Source: Bacillus sp. MM2020_4 (GTDB lineage Bacteria; Bacillota; Bacilli; Bacillales; Cytobacillaceae). From it: DNA of 64,000 nt. Below, piece after piece: positions 14,438 through 23,539 of the stretch (the first letter of the stretch is position 1; each line of letters begins with the position of its first letter). The stretch spans positions 1 through 64,000 of the forward strand of contig NZ_JAANMZ010000020.1 of NCBI RefSeq assembly GCF_011250555.1. Direction: 5' to 3'. The notes beneath the pieces were generated by a model. It saw only the letters and a list, made by a program, of their open reading frames with translations, was not told where the DNA came from and did no database searches. The position numbers and the translations under genes are program-made.

Positions 14438-16755
14438 TACCGTGCCGCCTCCTTTGCCTTCCAAATTAACTCTGGAATTAATGGCAAATGGTGGAGCGAA
14501 ACACCCGCTGCGGTCGACAAGGCATTTCCAAGTGCTCCGGGCATCCCCATCAATCCATGTTCCCCAACACCACGGGCTCCATAAGGACCATCAATCTGCG
14601 GGGTTTCTACAAATCCCACCACGTATTCAGGATTCTCTCCATACCTCAGCGGCCTGTAAGTACGGAGCTGTGGATTCATAACCCGGCCAAGCTCATCAAA
14701 ATAAAACGTTTCCCTGCCTGCGAATGCGAGGCCCATGCTCATTGCGCCCATAACCTGACCAAGAGCTGCTTTTTCGTTCATCACTTTGCCAATATCAACG
14801 ACCGTACAGGCTTTAACTAGCCGGTACGTGCAATCCCGCCGATCAAATTCGACCTCAACCCCGTAGGCCGCAACCGTCCATTCCGGACCAGGCTTCCCTG
14901 CACCTGTTTCAGGATCCAAATGGGTAAGATGACGCAAAATATAACTTCCGCTTCCGATAATTTGCCCGCCAATCGTTTGCCCATTTGGATACTTATAGCC
15001 ACTGGCAAGTTCTTTAAAATCAAGGCCGATGGATGGATCATCCCGTAAAAAAACACGGCTGTTCGCTATTTCCAGATCCTCCTTAGGTGCTCTTAAAACA
15101 CAGGCGGCAATTTCCTTTAACTGATGAATCACGTCCTCTGCCGCCCGTAACACAGCCCTTCCCCCCATGAAGGTACCTCTGCTTGCCACCGTCTTCCAAT
15201 GCTCTGGTGTTGTTTGGGTATCCACTTCCATCCTTACATGTATATGATCTACATCCATTTTCAAGCGTTCGGCTAGAATCTGTGCAAGGACCGTTTTGGT
15301 TCCGGTACCAATTTCAATGACTCCGGACATGAGGTTAATCGTTCCATCCCGATTAAAGGTCAAAATGACGCCAGATGGGGCATCCGTGTCAATCGTCGAC
15401 GTTTTCCAGCTGCAGCTGACCCCTTTTACCCGAATATATCGATTATTTAACTCCTTTACAGCCCCCTCATCCCAATGGATTAGGTCTCGAACCTTTTCAA
15501 TACATTTCCTCAGATTACCGACATTACTATTATTTAACAAAACCCTTGTCGGTGTGGTATTGCCCGGCATAATCGCATTCATATACCTAAGCTCAAGCGG
15601 ATCAATCGTTAATTTTTGCGCTAATACATCCATTGTCCGTTCAATCGCAAATGAAAGTTCTGAATGACTAAAGCCCCTGAATGGGGATGCATACGGATGA
15701 TTCGTGTACATACAGTACGAATCACACCAAACATTTTCTATATTGTATGGCCCTGTACAATCAACGGCACCTGACCTTGTGACATCAATCGCTTTATCGG
15801 AATAAGCTCCGCCATCCCACAAATAGCGGATTTCTGCCACCTGAATTTTTCCATTTCTCAAAGCCCCTAACTTAACAACTGCATCTAAACCAATATGACA
15901 CGGCGAGGTAATAATATCTTCTTCTCTAGTATTCAAAATTTTCACAGGTTTTCCACCGACCGCTTTGGATGCCAAAAAGGCAAGTACCTCCAGCTGGATC
16001 GCGGCCTTACCGCCGTATGCTCCGCCAACAAGCGGAGTTGTAACGGTAATTTTCCCCAGATCCTCCCCGAAATAATCAGCGATCAGCCTTTTAACCATAA
16101 AGGGCGCCTGCGAAGACGTCATAATCATGATCTTTCCATCCGGCATAATCTCCGCTGTCGCACAACGGGTTTCCATTGCCGCATGATCTGAAGGGGCAAA
16201 AGAGAAACTGGCTTCCACAACTGTTTCACTAGCCGCCCATCCCTTTTCCGTATCACCCTTACGAATTTTAATATGTGTGGCGATATTGGTGCCAGGCACC
16301 GGTTGTGAATCGTCTTCCTTTTTATATTCACCCAAGTGCTCGTGCACTAAGGGTGCGTCACTTTGGAACGCCTGGGTTGGTGAGTTGACAACCGGCAGCA
16401 ATTCATATTGAACCTTAATAAGGTCAGCGGCCTTCTTTGCTTGCACTGGCGTATCCGCTACAACAAGGGCAACAGGTTCACCATGGTAGCGAACCTTATC
16501 AATAGCAAGCGGCGGACGGTCCCGTATTGCCTCACCCGTAAGTGGAAAACGTTCCCCGGCAAGGATTGCCCTTACACCAGGAACCTGCCAAGCTTCTGAC
16601 AGATTAATGCTGATAATTTTCGCATGTCCATAGGGGCTGATGACCATTTTTCCTGACAGCATCGGAACCGTATGGTAGTCATGGGTATACTTGGCGCGTC
16701 CCGTCACCTTATCTAATGCATCTTTGCGGATGACACTTTTCCCGATAACCTCCAC
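14437..16755 (-). CDS. Molybdenum hydroxylase large subunit, locus 2 (PucD-like, 772 aa)
   Basis: Catalytic molybdopterin subunit of a second xanthine dehydrogenase-family enzyme. Seen: GGAYGGK (about 244-250), EIGTGTKTVLAQ near residue 490 and catalytic Glu732 in GARGVGE. Paralogue of the locus 1 protein, with shared blocks such as HIKIRKGD and SDHAA-ETR. Start: an in-frame ATG at 16761 lies only one base after AAGGAGG, so the GTG at 16755, spaced seven bases, is more likely. The accessory genes just upstream make this the complete locus. By gene order it resembles the Puc xanthine dehydrogenase, but substrate specificity is inferred only. Confidence 0.9.
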   Translation of the reverse strand: MEVIGKSVIRKDALDKVTGRAKYTHDYHTVPMLSGKMVISPYGHAKIISINLSEAWQVPGVRAILAGERFPLTGEAIRDRPPLAIDKVRYHGEPVALVVADTPVQAKKAADLIKVQYELLPVVNSPTQAFQSDAPLVHEHLGEYKKEDDSQPVPGTNIATHIKIRKGDTEKGWAASETVVEASFSFAPSDHAAMETRCATAEIMPDGKIMIMTSSQAPFMVKRLIADYFGEDLGKITVTTPLVGGAYGGKAAIQLEVLAFLASKAVGGKPVKILNTREEDIITSPCHIGLDAVVKLGALRNGKIQVAEIRYLWDGGAYSDKAIDVTRSGAVDCTGPYNIENVWCDSYCMYTNHPYASPFRGFSHSELSFAIERTMDVLAQKLTIDPLELRYMNAIMPGNTTPTRVLLNNSNVGNLRKCIEKVRDLIHWDEGAVKELNNRYIRVKGVSCSWKTSTIDTDAPSGVILTFNRDGTINLMSGVIEIGTGTKTVLAQILAERLKMDVDHIHVRMEVDTQTTPEHWKTVASRGTFMGGRAVLRAAEDVIHQLKEIAACVLRAPKEDLEIANSRVFLRDDPSIGLDFKELASGYKYPNGQTIGGQIIGSGSYILRHLTHLDPETGAGKPGPEWTVAAYGVEVEFDRRDCTYRLVKACTVVDIGKVMNEKAALGQVMGAMSMGLAFAGRETFYFDELGRVMNPQLRTYRPLRYGENPEYVVGFVETPQIDGPYGARGVGEHGLMGMPGALGNALSTAAGVSLHHLPLIPELIWKAKEAAR

Positions 16756-16771
16756 CTTCATCCCTCCTTAT

Positions 16772-17380
16772 CTATAGGAATGGCCGATTTTTCAATAAAA
16801 ACTGGTAATCCTCTTCCGTATCCACATCAAAAAAATAAACATCCGTATTCAATTTTATTTGCTTTCCCAAACAGCCACTGCGAAGCAAACTTCTAGCCCC
16901 CTGATCCCCTTCTAATTCCTTTATTCTCGGAAAAAGACTATTCGCTAATAGAACGGGTGGTTTCATCACGCCATGATGCGAAAAGGCAACAAACTGCTCA
17001 GATTCATGGTATTCATCTATTAATTGATTAATCATTTTCGTTGTCACAAACGGCTGGTCAGCTAGCAAAACGACAATACCAGCTGCCCCCGTTTCCGCAG
17101 CTGCCATCACCCCCACTCTCAGCGAGGCGCTCTGACCCTTATCCGCTTCCTTACATTCTACAATTCTCAAACCTTCACTATTTGAAAAAGGGACTAACCA
17201 TTCTAGCGGATCTCCCTGCCGTGTAATAACAAATGTAACATCTAACTTGGATTCCAGTGCCTCCCTTAAGGCGATGCCCCCCAACAGCCGATTCCCTAAC
17301 CGCAAGTTTACCTTTGGACGACCCATTCTGCTGCTCCTCCCTGCAGCGAGATAAATACCGACTAATCCGGAATGGTCCAT
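16772..17380 (-). CDS. MobA-like nucleotidyltransferase (PucB/MocA type, 202 aa)
   Basis: NTP transferase likely to add CMP (or GMP) to molybdopterin for the neighbouring hydroxylases. N-terminal nucleotide loop LAAGRSSRMGRPK (residues 11-23) and the LLADQPFVT motif typical of MocA/PucB are present. It begins inside the end of the XdhC-like gene (19-base overlap) with GGTGGAG upstream, and lies 16 bases before the large-subunit start. Hydroxylases of this family usually carry the cytosine dinucleotide cofactor, so a MocA role is the better guess. Confidence 0.85.
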   Translation of the reverse strand: MDHSGLVGIYLAAGRSSRMGRPKVNLRLGNRLLGGIALREALESKLDVTFVITRQGDPLEWLVPFSNSEGLRIVECKEADKGQSASLRVGVMAAAETGAAGIVVLLADQPFVTTKMINQLIDEYHESEQFVAFSHHGVMKPPVLLANSLFPRIKELEGDQGARSLLRSGCLGKQIKLNTDVYFFDVDTEEDYQFLLKNRPFL

Positions 17381-18399
17381 AACAGCTCCACCCGTTCATG
17401 CACAGGTCTTCTCCACACTTCTACCATTTCCGCGACCACACTGACAGCAATTTCAGCTGGCCCTTTAGCTCCAATCGCTGCACCCATTGGCGAGTGAATC
17501 CATTTTGGAACAATTTCACCTTTTAATAGTCTTTTTGTCCGTTCCTTTGGCCCCAACACTCCTAGGTATCGAATATTCTTATTTCGCACCTTCATTAAAA
17601 TTTCTTGATCCCGCTGAAAATGATGTGTCATCACCACAACAAAATCATAGGGTGAAAAAGAGATTCGTCTACAAAGATTTGCGGGGAATCCCAAAAACAG
17701 CTGCTCAGCCGCTGGAAAGTTTTTTTTCTGACAAAATGATTCCCGCCAATCACAGACCAATACGGTAAAACCTGTACCCGCTGCTAATGACACAAGTGGG
17801 ATTGCATCCGGACCTGCTCCGAAAACAATCAGTCTTGGCTTTGGGTGGTACGTATGCTGAAATACAGTGGGGGCACCAGACATGACACCACTTTTCGTGG
17901 TAAACTCAATGACCGGGACCGGGCCAGACCAGTTTCCAAACGGTTCGCCCTCCTCCTCAATAAATACATATTCCCCCAATTCATTTAGCTTTTTTAACCC
18001 TATAATAGGTTTATGCCGACTAAGAAGCGTTTTTACTAAGCGAAAATCCTCTTTTACTTTATCCGTGATGGGCTCGATTAAAATATCGATCGTTCCATTA
18101 CAGCCGGCACCTTGGCCCCAGCTTAAATCGTCCTCATCAAATAAGTCGTATTGAACCATCATCGCCTCCTGTTTTTCGAAAACTTCCTTCACCTTTAATG
18201 CCAAGTCTGTTTCCAAGCATCCCGCCGTTAGCATGCCGATTTGCGTGCCATCTGCATAAAAAACCATCATTGCGCCTTCTTTTTTATAAGACGACCCCTT
18301 TACACAAACGATTGTTGCTAAAACGCTCGGCTCTGGATAATCAAGTCCGTCTAAAATTTGATGAAAATCCTCCACGCTTCTCCCCCACTTCAAACACAT
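17362..18399 (-). CDS. XdhC/CoxI-family maturation factor (PucA-like, 345 aa)
   Basis: Chaperone-like protein that binds the molybdenum cofactor and helps insert it, with its terminal sulfur, into xanthine dehydrogenase-type enzymes. N-terminal CoxI domain with KGSSYKKEGAMM and TAGCLETDL; C-terminal Rossmann domain with VFGAGPDAIPL and LGVLGPKERTK. The first gene of the locus 2 operon. ATG at 18399 has a weak AGGA; a GTG eight codons later (18375) has the stronger GGGGGAG and could be the true start. Confidence 0.88.
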   Translation of the reverse strand: MCLKWGRSVEDFHQILDGLDYPEPSVLATIVCVKGSSYKKEGAMMVFYADGTQIGMLTAGCLETDLALKVKEVFEKQEAMMVQYDLFDEDDLSWGQGAGCNGTIDILIEPITDKVKEDFRLVKTLLSRHKPIIGLKKLNELGEYVFIEEEGEPFGNWSGPVPVIEFTTKSGVMSGAPTVFQHTYHPKPRLIVFGAGPDAIPLVSLAAGTGFTVLVCDWRESFCQKKNFPAAEQLFLGFPANLCRRISFSPYDFVVVMTHHFQRDQEILMKVRNKNIRYLGVLGPKERTKRLLKGEIVPKWIHSPMGAAIGAKGPAEIAVSVVAEMVEVWRRPVHERVELLWTIPD

Positions 18400-18508
18400 G
18401 AATTCCTATCTTATTTATATTAGGACGTAAGCTATTCCTAGAATGATTAATTTTTCAATTGCTGCTTTCATACATATTTAGTAAAAATGTCTTAAAGGGG
18501 CGTTCATC

Positions 18509-20053
18509 ATGAAATTGGTAAAATTTAAAGATCCACTACCTATTCCTCCTGTTTTAAAACCAAAGTGGAAATCGGGAGACTATACGTATTATGAAGTAAT
18601 CATGAAGGAAACGAAGCAATCAATCCATAGTGATTTACCGAATACCACCATCTGGGGATATGACGGAATCTATCCGGGACCGACAATAGAAGTAGAGTCA
18701 GGAGAAAGAGTATTTGTTCAATGGAAAAACGAGCTGCCAGACAAACATTTATTCCCGATTGATCATACAGTCCATGGCGCTGAAAAGGAAAAACCGGATG
18801 TTCGGACGGTTGTCCATCTCCATGGGGGCAGAACAGAGCCAGCGAGCGATGGTTATCCTGATGCATGGTTCACGCACGGTTTTGCTGAAAAAGGCCCTTT
18901 CTTCGAAAAAGAAATTTATGAATATGGTAATCAACAAAATGCACGCACACTTTGGTATCATGATCATGCGATTGGGTTGACACGATTAAATATATATGCC
19001 GGACTTGCCGGGTTTTATTTGATTAGGGACCGCCACGAACGTTCATTAAATCTTCCTAGCGGTCCTTTTGATGTCCCATTATTACTGCAAGATCGAACAT
19101 TACACGATAATGGCTCATTGTCGTATCCAAATCAGCCGGAAAACAATTCCTCCGGTATCATCCCATCCATCATTACCTCATTTTTTGGTGACATGATTGT
19201 TGTTAATGGAAAGGTATGGCCATTTTTTGAGGTGGAACCGAGGAAATATCGCTTTCGCCTATTAAATGGTGCAAATGCCCGCTTTTTTCGACTAACACTA
19301 GATTCCGGGCAATTATTTTTTCAAATTGGCACGGATAGCGGATTTCTGGAACGACCGATTGGTATTTCATCGTTATTACTCGCACCCGCAGAACGTCTGG
19401 ACCTTATCATTGATTTTTCAAATATGGACGGGAAATCAGTTATTTTAAAAAATGATGCTCGGACGCACTTTCCAATTGGTGATCCTGCTAATCCTGAAAC
19501 AACCGGGGTCGTCATGGAATTTCGGGTAACGAAGCCGCTATCAAGCATCGATACGAGCATGATCCCCGCCTATTTGCGCCAGATTAACTGGCTGCGGGCT
19601 AATTCCGTCCAAAAGCAAAGATACCTGGAATTAAGCGAGGAAAAGGATCAATTCGGTAGATCCCTATTTCTACTTGATAAAAAAATGTGGGATGACCCCA
19701 TTACGGAGAATCCGCGTCACAGCACAATAGAAAGATGGAATTTTGTTAACACGAATGGCGACGATCACCCCATTCACATCCATCTCGTTCAATTTCAAAT
19801 TTTAGAAAGACGCCCCTTCGATGTGGATTATTATAAAAAAACGAAGCAGTTGAGGTACACGGGGCCTGGGATCCATTCTGAGATAAGTGAGCGCGGTTGG
19901 AAGGATACAGTCAGATGCCCACCAGGTCATGTTACCAGTATTATCATCCCGTTTTTCCCCTTTACTGGTCAATATGTTTGGCATTGCCACATGTTAGAAC
20001 ACGAGGATTATGAAATGATGCGGCCATATCAAGTCCTTCCGCCAAACGAATGA
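18509..20053 (+). CDS. cotA: Spore coat multicopper oxidase (laccase), CotA family (514 aa)
   Basis: Copper enzyme oxidising phenolics or bilirubin with reduction of O2 to water; in Bacillus it sits in the outer spore coat and forms brown pigment. All four copper motifs are seen: HLHG (103-106), WYHDH (149-153), HPIHIH (near 419-424) and HCHMLEHEDYEMM near the C terminus, where the final Met is the T1 axial ligand. Length matches B. subtilis CotA (513 aa), and it lacks a signal peptide, as CotA does. AAAGGGG precedes the ATG. Divergent from the XdhC-like gene. Confidence 0.95.
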   Translation: MKLVKFKDPLPIPPVLKPKWKSGDYTYYEVIMKETKQSIHSDLPNTTIWGYDGIYPGPTIEVESGERVFVQWKNELPDKHLFPIDHTVHGAEKEKPDVRTVVHLHGGRTEPASDGYPDAWFTHGFAEKGPFFEKEIYEYGNQQNARTLWYHDHAIGLTRLNIYAGLAGFYLIRDRHERSLNLPSGPFDVPLLLQDRTLHDNGSLSYPNQPENNSSGIIPSIITSFFGDMIVVNGKVWPFFEVEPRKYRFRLLNGANARFFRLTLDSGQLFFQIGTDSGFLERPIGISSLLLAPAERLDLIIDFSNMDGKSVILKNDARTHFPIGDPANPETTGVVMEFRVTKPLSSIDTSMIPAYLRQINWLRANSVQKQRYLELSEEKDQFGRSLFLLDKKMWDDPITENPRHSTIERWNFVNTNGDDHPIHIHLVQFQILERRPFDVDYYKKTKQLRYTGPGIHSEISERGWKDTVRCPPGHVTSIIIPFFPFTGQYVWHCHMLEHEDYEMMRPYQVLPPNE

Positions 20054-20106
20054 TTGTTAAACTTTCACAAGGTTGGGAATGATAAATCTACCACGATAGG
20101 ATTAGG

Positions 20107-20607
20107 ATGGAGATTATGGGACTTGTTATTTTTTTGGTCATTGCCTGGTTGGTTTTATCCGTTTTCTTTTCACTAAACAATAAGCTGCCTGCGAGAGTTA
20201 ATATCATTCTTTTTCTCATTATCCAGATTGTCCATATTAATTTTTATACTATTTTCTCATTTACCTTAGAATGGTTTACAGCGAGTAGAAGCCCTGTCGG
20301 ATTTATTACAGATATTGTTTTTCGAGATAGTATCCTTCCCGGTTTGCTGCTGCTATTTATTAATTTATTTTATTCAACAAAACGAGCAGGTAATAGAATC
20401 GTTATCGCTTTAGTCATATGGCTTCTTTTAGTGGTAATGGGCCATTCATTGTTTGATTTTGGTTTTGAACATAAAAATCACTGGTCCATCTTCTATTTGG
20501 GTCTATTTTGTTTAGGGATGATGGCCTTTTCGATTCTTATCAAAGTTTTGTTAATGAAAATCTACTTGAAGGAGAAAAATAGGTATGATGACCCATCACC
20601 ATTATGA
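20107..20607 (+). CDS. Small membrane protein, function unknown (166 aa)
   Basis: I do not recognise the family. It has five predicted transmembrane helices with short charged loops and a polar C-terminal tail. ATG at 20107 or 20116 is possible; both have purine-rich sequence upstream. Its last 23 bases overlap the next gene, which is also a small membrane protein, so the two are translationally linked and may form a complex. They follow cotA by 50 bases, so a sporulation role is conceivable but unproven. Confidence 0.65.
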   Translation: MEIMGLVIFLVIAWLVLSVFFSLNNKLPARVNIILFLIIQIVHINFYTIFSFTLEWFTASRSPVGFITDIVFRDSILPGLLLLFINLFYSTKRAGNRIVIALVIWLLLVVMGHSLFDFGFEHKNHWSIFYLGLFCLGMMAFSILIKVLLMKIYLKEKNRYDDPSPL

Positions 20608-21094
20608 TCATCATTTTAATGGAAATGAATGGTTTGTTATTGGTATGATTATTGGTGGATTGGGTCTTATTTATTTTCTACCAAAGATGTACCCGCTTCT
20701 AACCACGTTATTCTTTCTGCTCATGGGGCCCTATTTAGGTTTGGTTTTTGACCATACCCTGGCTGTCCCGCCCCTTGACCTCTACGATGTTGGTGATTCC
20801 CCTGGCTACTCGTTGTTCGATTTATTATCGTATACTATGTATGCACCCTTTGGATATATTTTCATTTATTTTTATGAAAAGCTTTATATAAAAGGGCAGG
20901 CCACAGTGATCTATATTATCATTTGGTCTCTAATGGCCATTCTTCTAGAATGGATGTGTGTTAAGGTAGGTATCTTTCAGTACAAAAATGGCTATAAACT
21001 CTTCTACTCTATACCGGTCTACTTTTTCGTAGAAAGTCTTCTACTTTTGTTATATCTGAAATTCTTCAAAATCAAACCAAGGAACCATAATTAA
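20585..21094 (+). CDS. Small membrane protein with His-rich N terminus (169 aa)
   Basis: Family not recognised. The N terminus carries a cluster of five His in the first ten residues (THHHYDHH), which could bind a metal, followed by five transmembrane helices. The start ATG at 20585 has AAGGAG at acceptable spacing and lies inside the preceding gene. Both overlap and similar design point to joint action with that gene. Confidence 0.65.
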   Translation: MMTHHHYDHHFNGNEWFVIGMIIGGLGLIYFLPKMYPLLTTLFFLLMGPYLGLVFDHTLAVPPLDLYDVGDSPGYSLFDLLSYTMYAPFGYIFIYFYEKLYIKGQATVIYIIIWSLMAILLEWMCVKVGIFQYKNGYKLFYSIPVYFFVESLLLLLYLKFFKIKPRNHN

Positions 21095-21149
21095 AGTGTG
21101 TTTTGGGGACACTTACCTGTATCTGATATTTCCAAAGGAATGTTAATTT

Positions 21150-22520
21150 ATGAAGAAAAATCGATCTCTATTTTTAACGGCAGTAGCTTCCGGAACGATG
21201 TTAAATCCGCTTAACTCTTCGATGATCGCCCTTGCACTACATAGTATTCAAAAGGATTTCGGGCTTTCCTTTACAACTGTATCCTGGTTGATTTCCAGCT
21301 TTTATTTAGCTAGTGCAGTGGCACAGCCAGTTACAGGGAAAATTGGTGATATTTTCGGGCGAAAAAAGACCTTTTTATCAGGGCTTGTGCTGGTCGCAAT
21401 TTCTGCCTTTGGTGCACCACTATCGACTTCCTTTTTAATGTTACTTGTGATGAGAATGATTCAATCCATTGGCAGTAGCGCCATTTATCCATCGGGGATG
21501 GCGTTAATACGGGACAATATAAAAGACAGGCAGGCTTCTGCGTTAGCTGTCCTTTCGATTTTTGCCTCGGCGATGGTGGCACTTGGTCCGACAATTGGCG
21601 GGTTTTCCATTGTTTGGGGAGGCTGGCCAGCTATTTTTTTGGTGAATTTCCCGTTTATTATCATTAGTTTTCTATTAGGTTGGATTATGTTTCCGAAGGA
21701 CGTTAAGCAAGATAAAGCACACATGAAAGCACTTTTTTTCAATCTTGATTTTCTCGGGATTTTATTTTTCGCTGCGGGAATGGTCTTCTTTCTATGGTTT
21801 CTATTATCGTTTGAAACGAACATTCATGTTCTTTCCGGCATTATAGGTATTCTATTTTTTGTTTTGTTTGCCTGGCGGGAGTTGAGAGTAACTGAACCGT
21901 TTATCGATATTCGGATCTTCAAATCACATCCAAGACTATCGATGGTATATATCCAGTTTATCTTTTTAAACATTTTTTTCTATTGTTTATTCTTCGGGCT
22001 TCCCAGCTATTTTCAAGAGGTGTTGGGGTTAAGTGTAGAGCATAGTGGACTATTAATGTTATTTATGTCTGGTGTTAGTATCCTTATTTCAACTGTTTCG
22101 GGAAAATGGATAGATCGTGCGGGAGTAAACCGACCGATTATGATTGGCTCGTTTATTTCGATTATTGGAGCACTGATTTTTACACTTTTTTTCGTCAATG
22201 CCTCTTATCTAATCATTGGGGTCAGCTTATCCATACTGGGTTTAAGCTATGGAATCGGAAATGTAGTCCTTCAAGTTGCAATGTTGAAAGAGAGTCCTAA
22301 AGAGATAATTGGAACAACTTCAGGTCTGTTTCAAACATGCAGATATTTAGGCTCTATTTTATCCTCGATCATATTGGGGTTAGTCTTTGGGGCGGGGGTT
22401 TCTGCCGATCACATGAAAGTCATCGGCGGAGTATTAATCGTAACAGGAATTATCAGTTTTTTAATGAGCCTCTGGTTTTCTCGGGAAGAGATGAAATTCG
22501 GGAAGTTATTTTATCGGTAG
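21150..22520 (+). CDS. MFS transporter, drug:H+ antiporter type (456 aa)
   Basis: Major facilitator superfamily transporter with 12-14 helices. The loop 2-3 motif appears as GKIGDIFGRKKTF (near residues 64-76), and the GPTIGG-type antiporter motif C sits in helix 5 (LGPTIGGF), which fits proton-driven export of drugs or metabolites. Start ATG at 21150 follows AAAGGAATG. The end overlaps the convergent HlyIII gene by 15 bases with no terminator visible between them. Substrate unknown. Confidence 0.88.
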   Translation: MKKNRSLFLTAVASGTMLNPLNSSMIALALHSIQKDFGLSFTTVSWLISSFYLASAVAQPVTGKIGDIFGRKKTFLSGLVLVAISAFGAPLSTSFLMLLVMRMIQSIGSSAIYPSGMALIRDNIKDRQASALAVLSIFASAMVALGPTIGGFSIVWGGWPAIFLVNFPFIIISFLLGWIMFPKDVKQDKAHMKALFFNLDFLGILFFAAGMVFFLWFLLSFETNIHVLSGIIGILFFVLFAWRELRVTEPFIDIRIFKSHPRLSMVYIQFIFLNIFFYCLFFGLPSYFQEVLGLSVEHSGLLMLFMSGVSILISTVSGKWIDRAGVNRPIMIGSFISIIGALIFTLFFVNASYLIIGVSLSILGLSYGIGNVVLQVAMLKESPKEIIGTTSGLFQTCRYLGSILSSIILGLVFGAGVSADHMKVIGGVLIVTGIISFLMSLWFSREEMKFGKLFYR

Positions 22521-23153
22521 TACATAAAATAACACACAAAAGAAGTGTACTGCACTGCCGGCCATCACGAAAAGATGCCAGACGGCGTGATGATATCTAA
22601 AACCGCGCCAAACGTAAAAAATAGCTCCAAGTGTATATAGCGCACCACCAATAAATAGGTAAATCATTCCTTCAGGGGAGAGATTGTGTACTAACGGTTT
22701 CCAAGCAAGGACAATTAGCCAGCCCATAACAACATAGAGAACTGTTGAAGTGAAAAGATATTTTTTTACAAAAAAACATTTAAAAACGGTGCCAGCCATC
22801 GCGAGACCCCAAACGATCCCAAACAGTGACCAGCCCATTGATCCTTTAATGACGATTACTAAAAACGGGGTGTATGTTCCGGCAATAAAAAAATAAATGG
22901 ACGAATGATCAAATATTTCAAAAATATCCTTCGCCTTACCCTTAGGTAAACTGTGAAGCATAGTGGACGACATATAGAGAATAAACATCGTTACGCCAAA
23001 GATCGTAAAACTCACAACATGCCAAGTGGTGCCGTATAACGAAGAAAAAACGATTAAAATAACTAAAGCAGATATGCTAAGTACTGCGCCAATTCCATGT
23101 GTAATCGAATTAGCCACTTCCTCTTGCTTTGAAAATATATGTGTTGCTGCCAT
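22506..23153 (-). CDS. Hemolysin III family (PAQR-type) membrane protein (215 aa)
   Basis: Seven-helix protein of the HlyIII/YplQ group, related to progestin/adiponectin receptors. Conserved residues of the putative metal-dependent hydrolase site are seen: N15-x3-HG in the N-terminal segment, S-x3-HS (TMLHS) in helix 2, D-HSSIYFFIAGTYTP in helix 3 and the H-x3-WHLFV-x-H pattern near the C terminus. The name reflects old hemolysis assays; the natural substrate is unknown. Its 3' end overlaps the MFS gene end. Confidence 0.9.
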   Translation of the reverse strand: MAATHIFSKQEEVANSITHGIGAVLSISALVILIVFSSLYGTTWHVVSFTIFGVTMFILYMSSTMLHSLPKGKAKDIFEIFDHSSIYFFIAGTYTPFLVIVIKGSMGWSLFGIVWGLAMAGTVFKCFFVKKYLFTSTVLYVVMGWLIVLAWKPLVHNLSPEGMIYLFIGGALYTLGAIFYVWRGFRYHHAVWHLFVMAGSAVHFFCVLFYVLPIK

Positions 23154-23343
23154 ACTATACTACCCCTTTCACTATCTGACGGACGTATTCATGTAATAGA
23201 ATTCCTATTTAATATGAACGATATTCATTAAGGTACCATGATTATAGAGCGGGAACAATGGACATTTATCATGTAAAACCCAAAAGACCAATCCCCCTCT
23301 GAATTAGCCATCTTTCTCAAACTATTAACCTTTCCTTCATAGT

Positions 23344-23372
23344 TTGTTCATATTTTTCCATTATTATATAAA
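23344..23372 (+). promoter_or_regulatory. Candidate sigma-A promoter of a small RNA
   Basis: TTGTTC (23344-23349), a 17-base spacer and TATAAA (23367-23372). The -10 matches 5 of 6; the -35 matches only 3 of 6. Predicted start is near 23379. Confidence 0.4.
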
Positions 23373-23378
23373 TAGGTT

Positions 23379-23458
23379 CACGAAGAACCTGAACCTCCGC
23401 CCCCTTTTAATATAGAATTGGAAAATGCCCGGCTAATTAGTCCGGGCACTTTTTTTGC
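23379..23458 (+). ncRNA. Candidate small regulatory RNA (about 80 nt)
   Basis: This 386-base gap holds no convincing reading frame, yet has a strong plus-strand terminator (TGCCCGG/CCGGGCA then CTTTTTTT, 23426-23458) that no plus-strand gene needs: the nearest one ends 900 bases upstream. A promoter-like pair lies 80 bases before it. The predicted RNA has a small 5' hairpin (AGGTTC/GAACCT) and a single-stranded, C-rich CCTCCGCCCCC, complementary to ribosome-binding sites as in many Gram-positive trans-acting sRNAs. Existence and targets are inference. Confidence 0.5.
23426..23458 (+). terminator. Orphan plus-strand terminator
   Basis: Seven-base-pair GC-rich stem TGCCCGG/CCGGGCA with a 9-base loop followed by seven Ts. 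No annotated gene lies upstream on this strand within 900 bases. Confidence 0.8.
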
Positions 23459-23503
23459 TGCCAATTCCTCCTATCAAGTATACATATCCTTAACTCTGTC
23501 AAT

Positions 23504-23522
23504 AACAATAGCAATTATTGTT
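23504..23522. promoter_or_regulatory. Operator-like palindrome before the 23540 gene
   Basis: AACAATA and TATTGTT form perfect 7-base arms around GCAAT, ending 17 bases before the start codon and immediately before its ribosome site. It is well placed for a repressor. The cognate regulator is unknown. Confidence 0.4.
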
Positions 23523-23539
23523 TTGAGAGGGTGGATGAA

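Noticed and set aside
6822-18399. Mobile element carrying the Mo-hydroxylase loci
   Set aside because: No transposase, integrase, terminal repeats or att-like sites at either end.
23238-23276. 12-codon frame with AAGG upstream, possible leader peptide
   Set aside because: No attenuator or regulated gene follows; too short to support.
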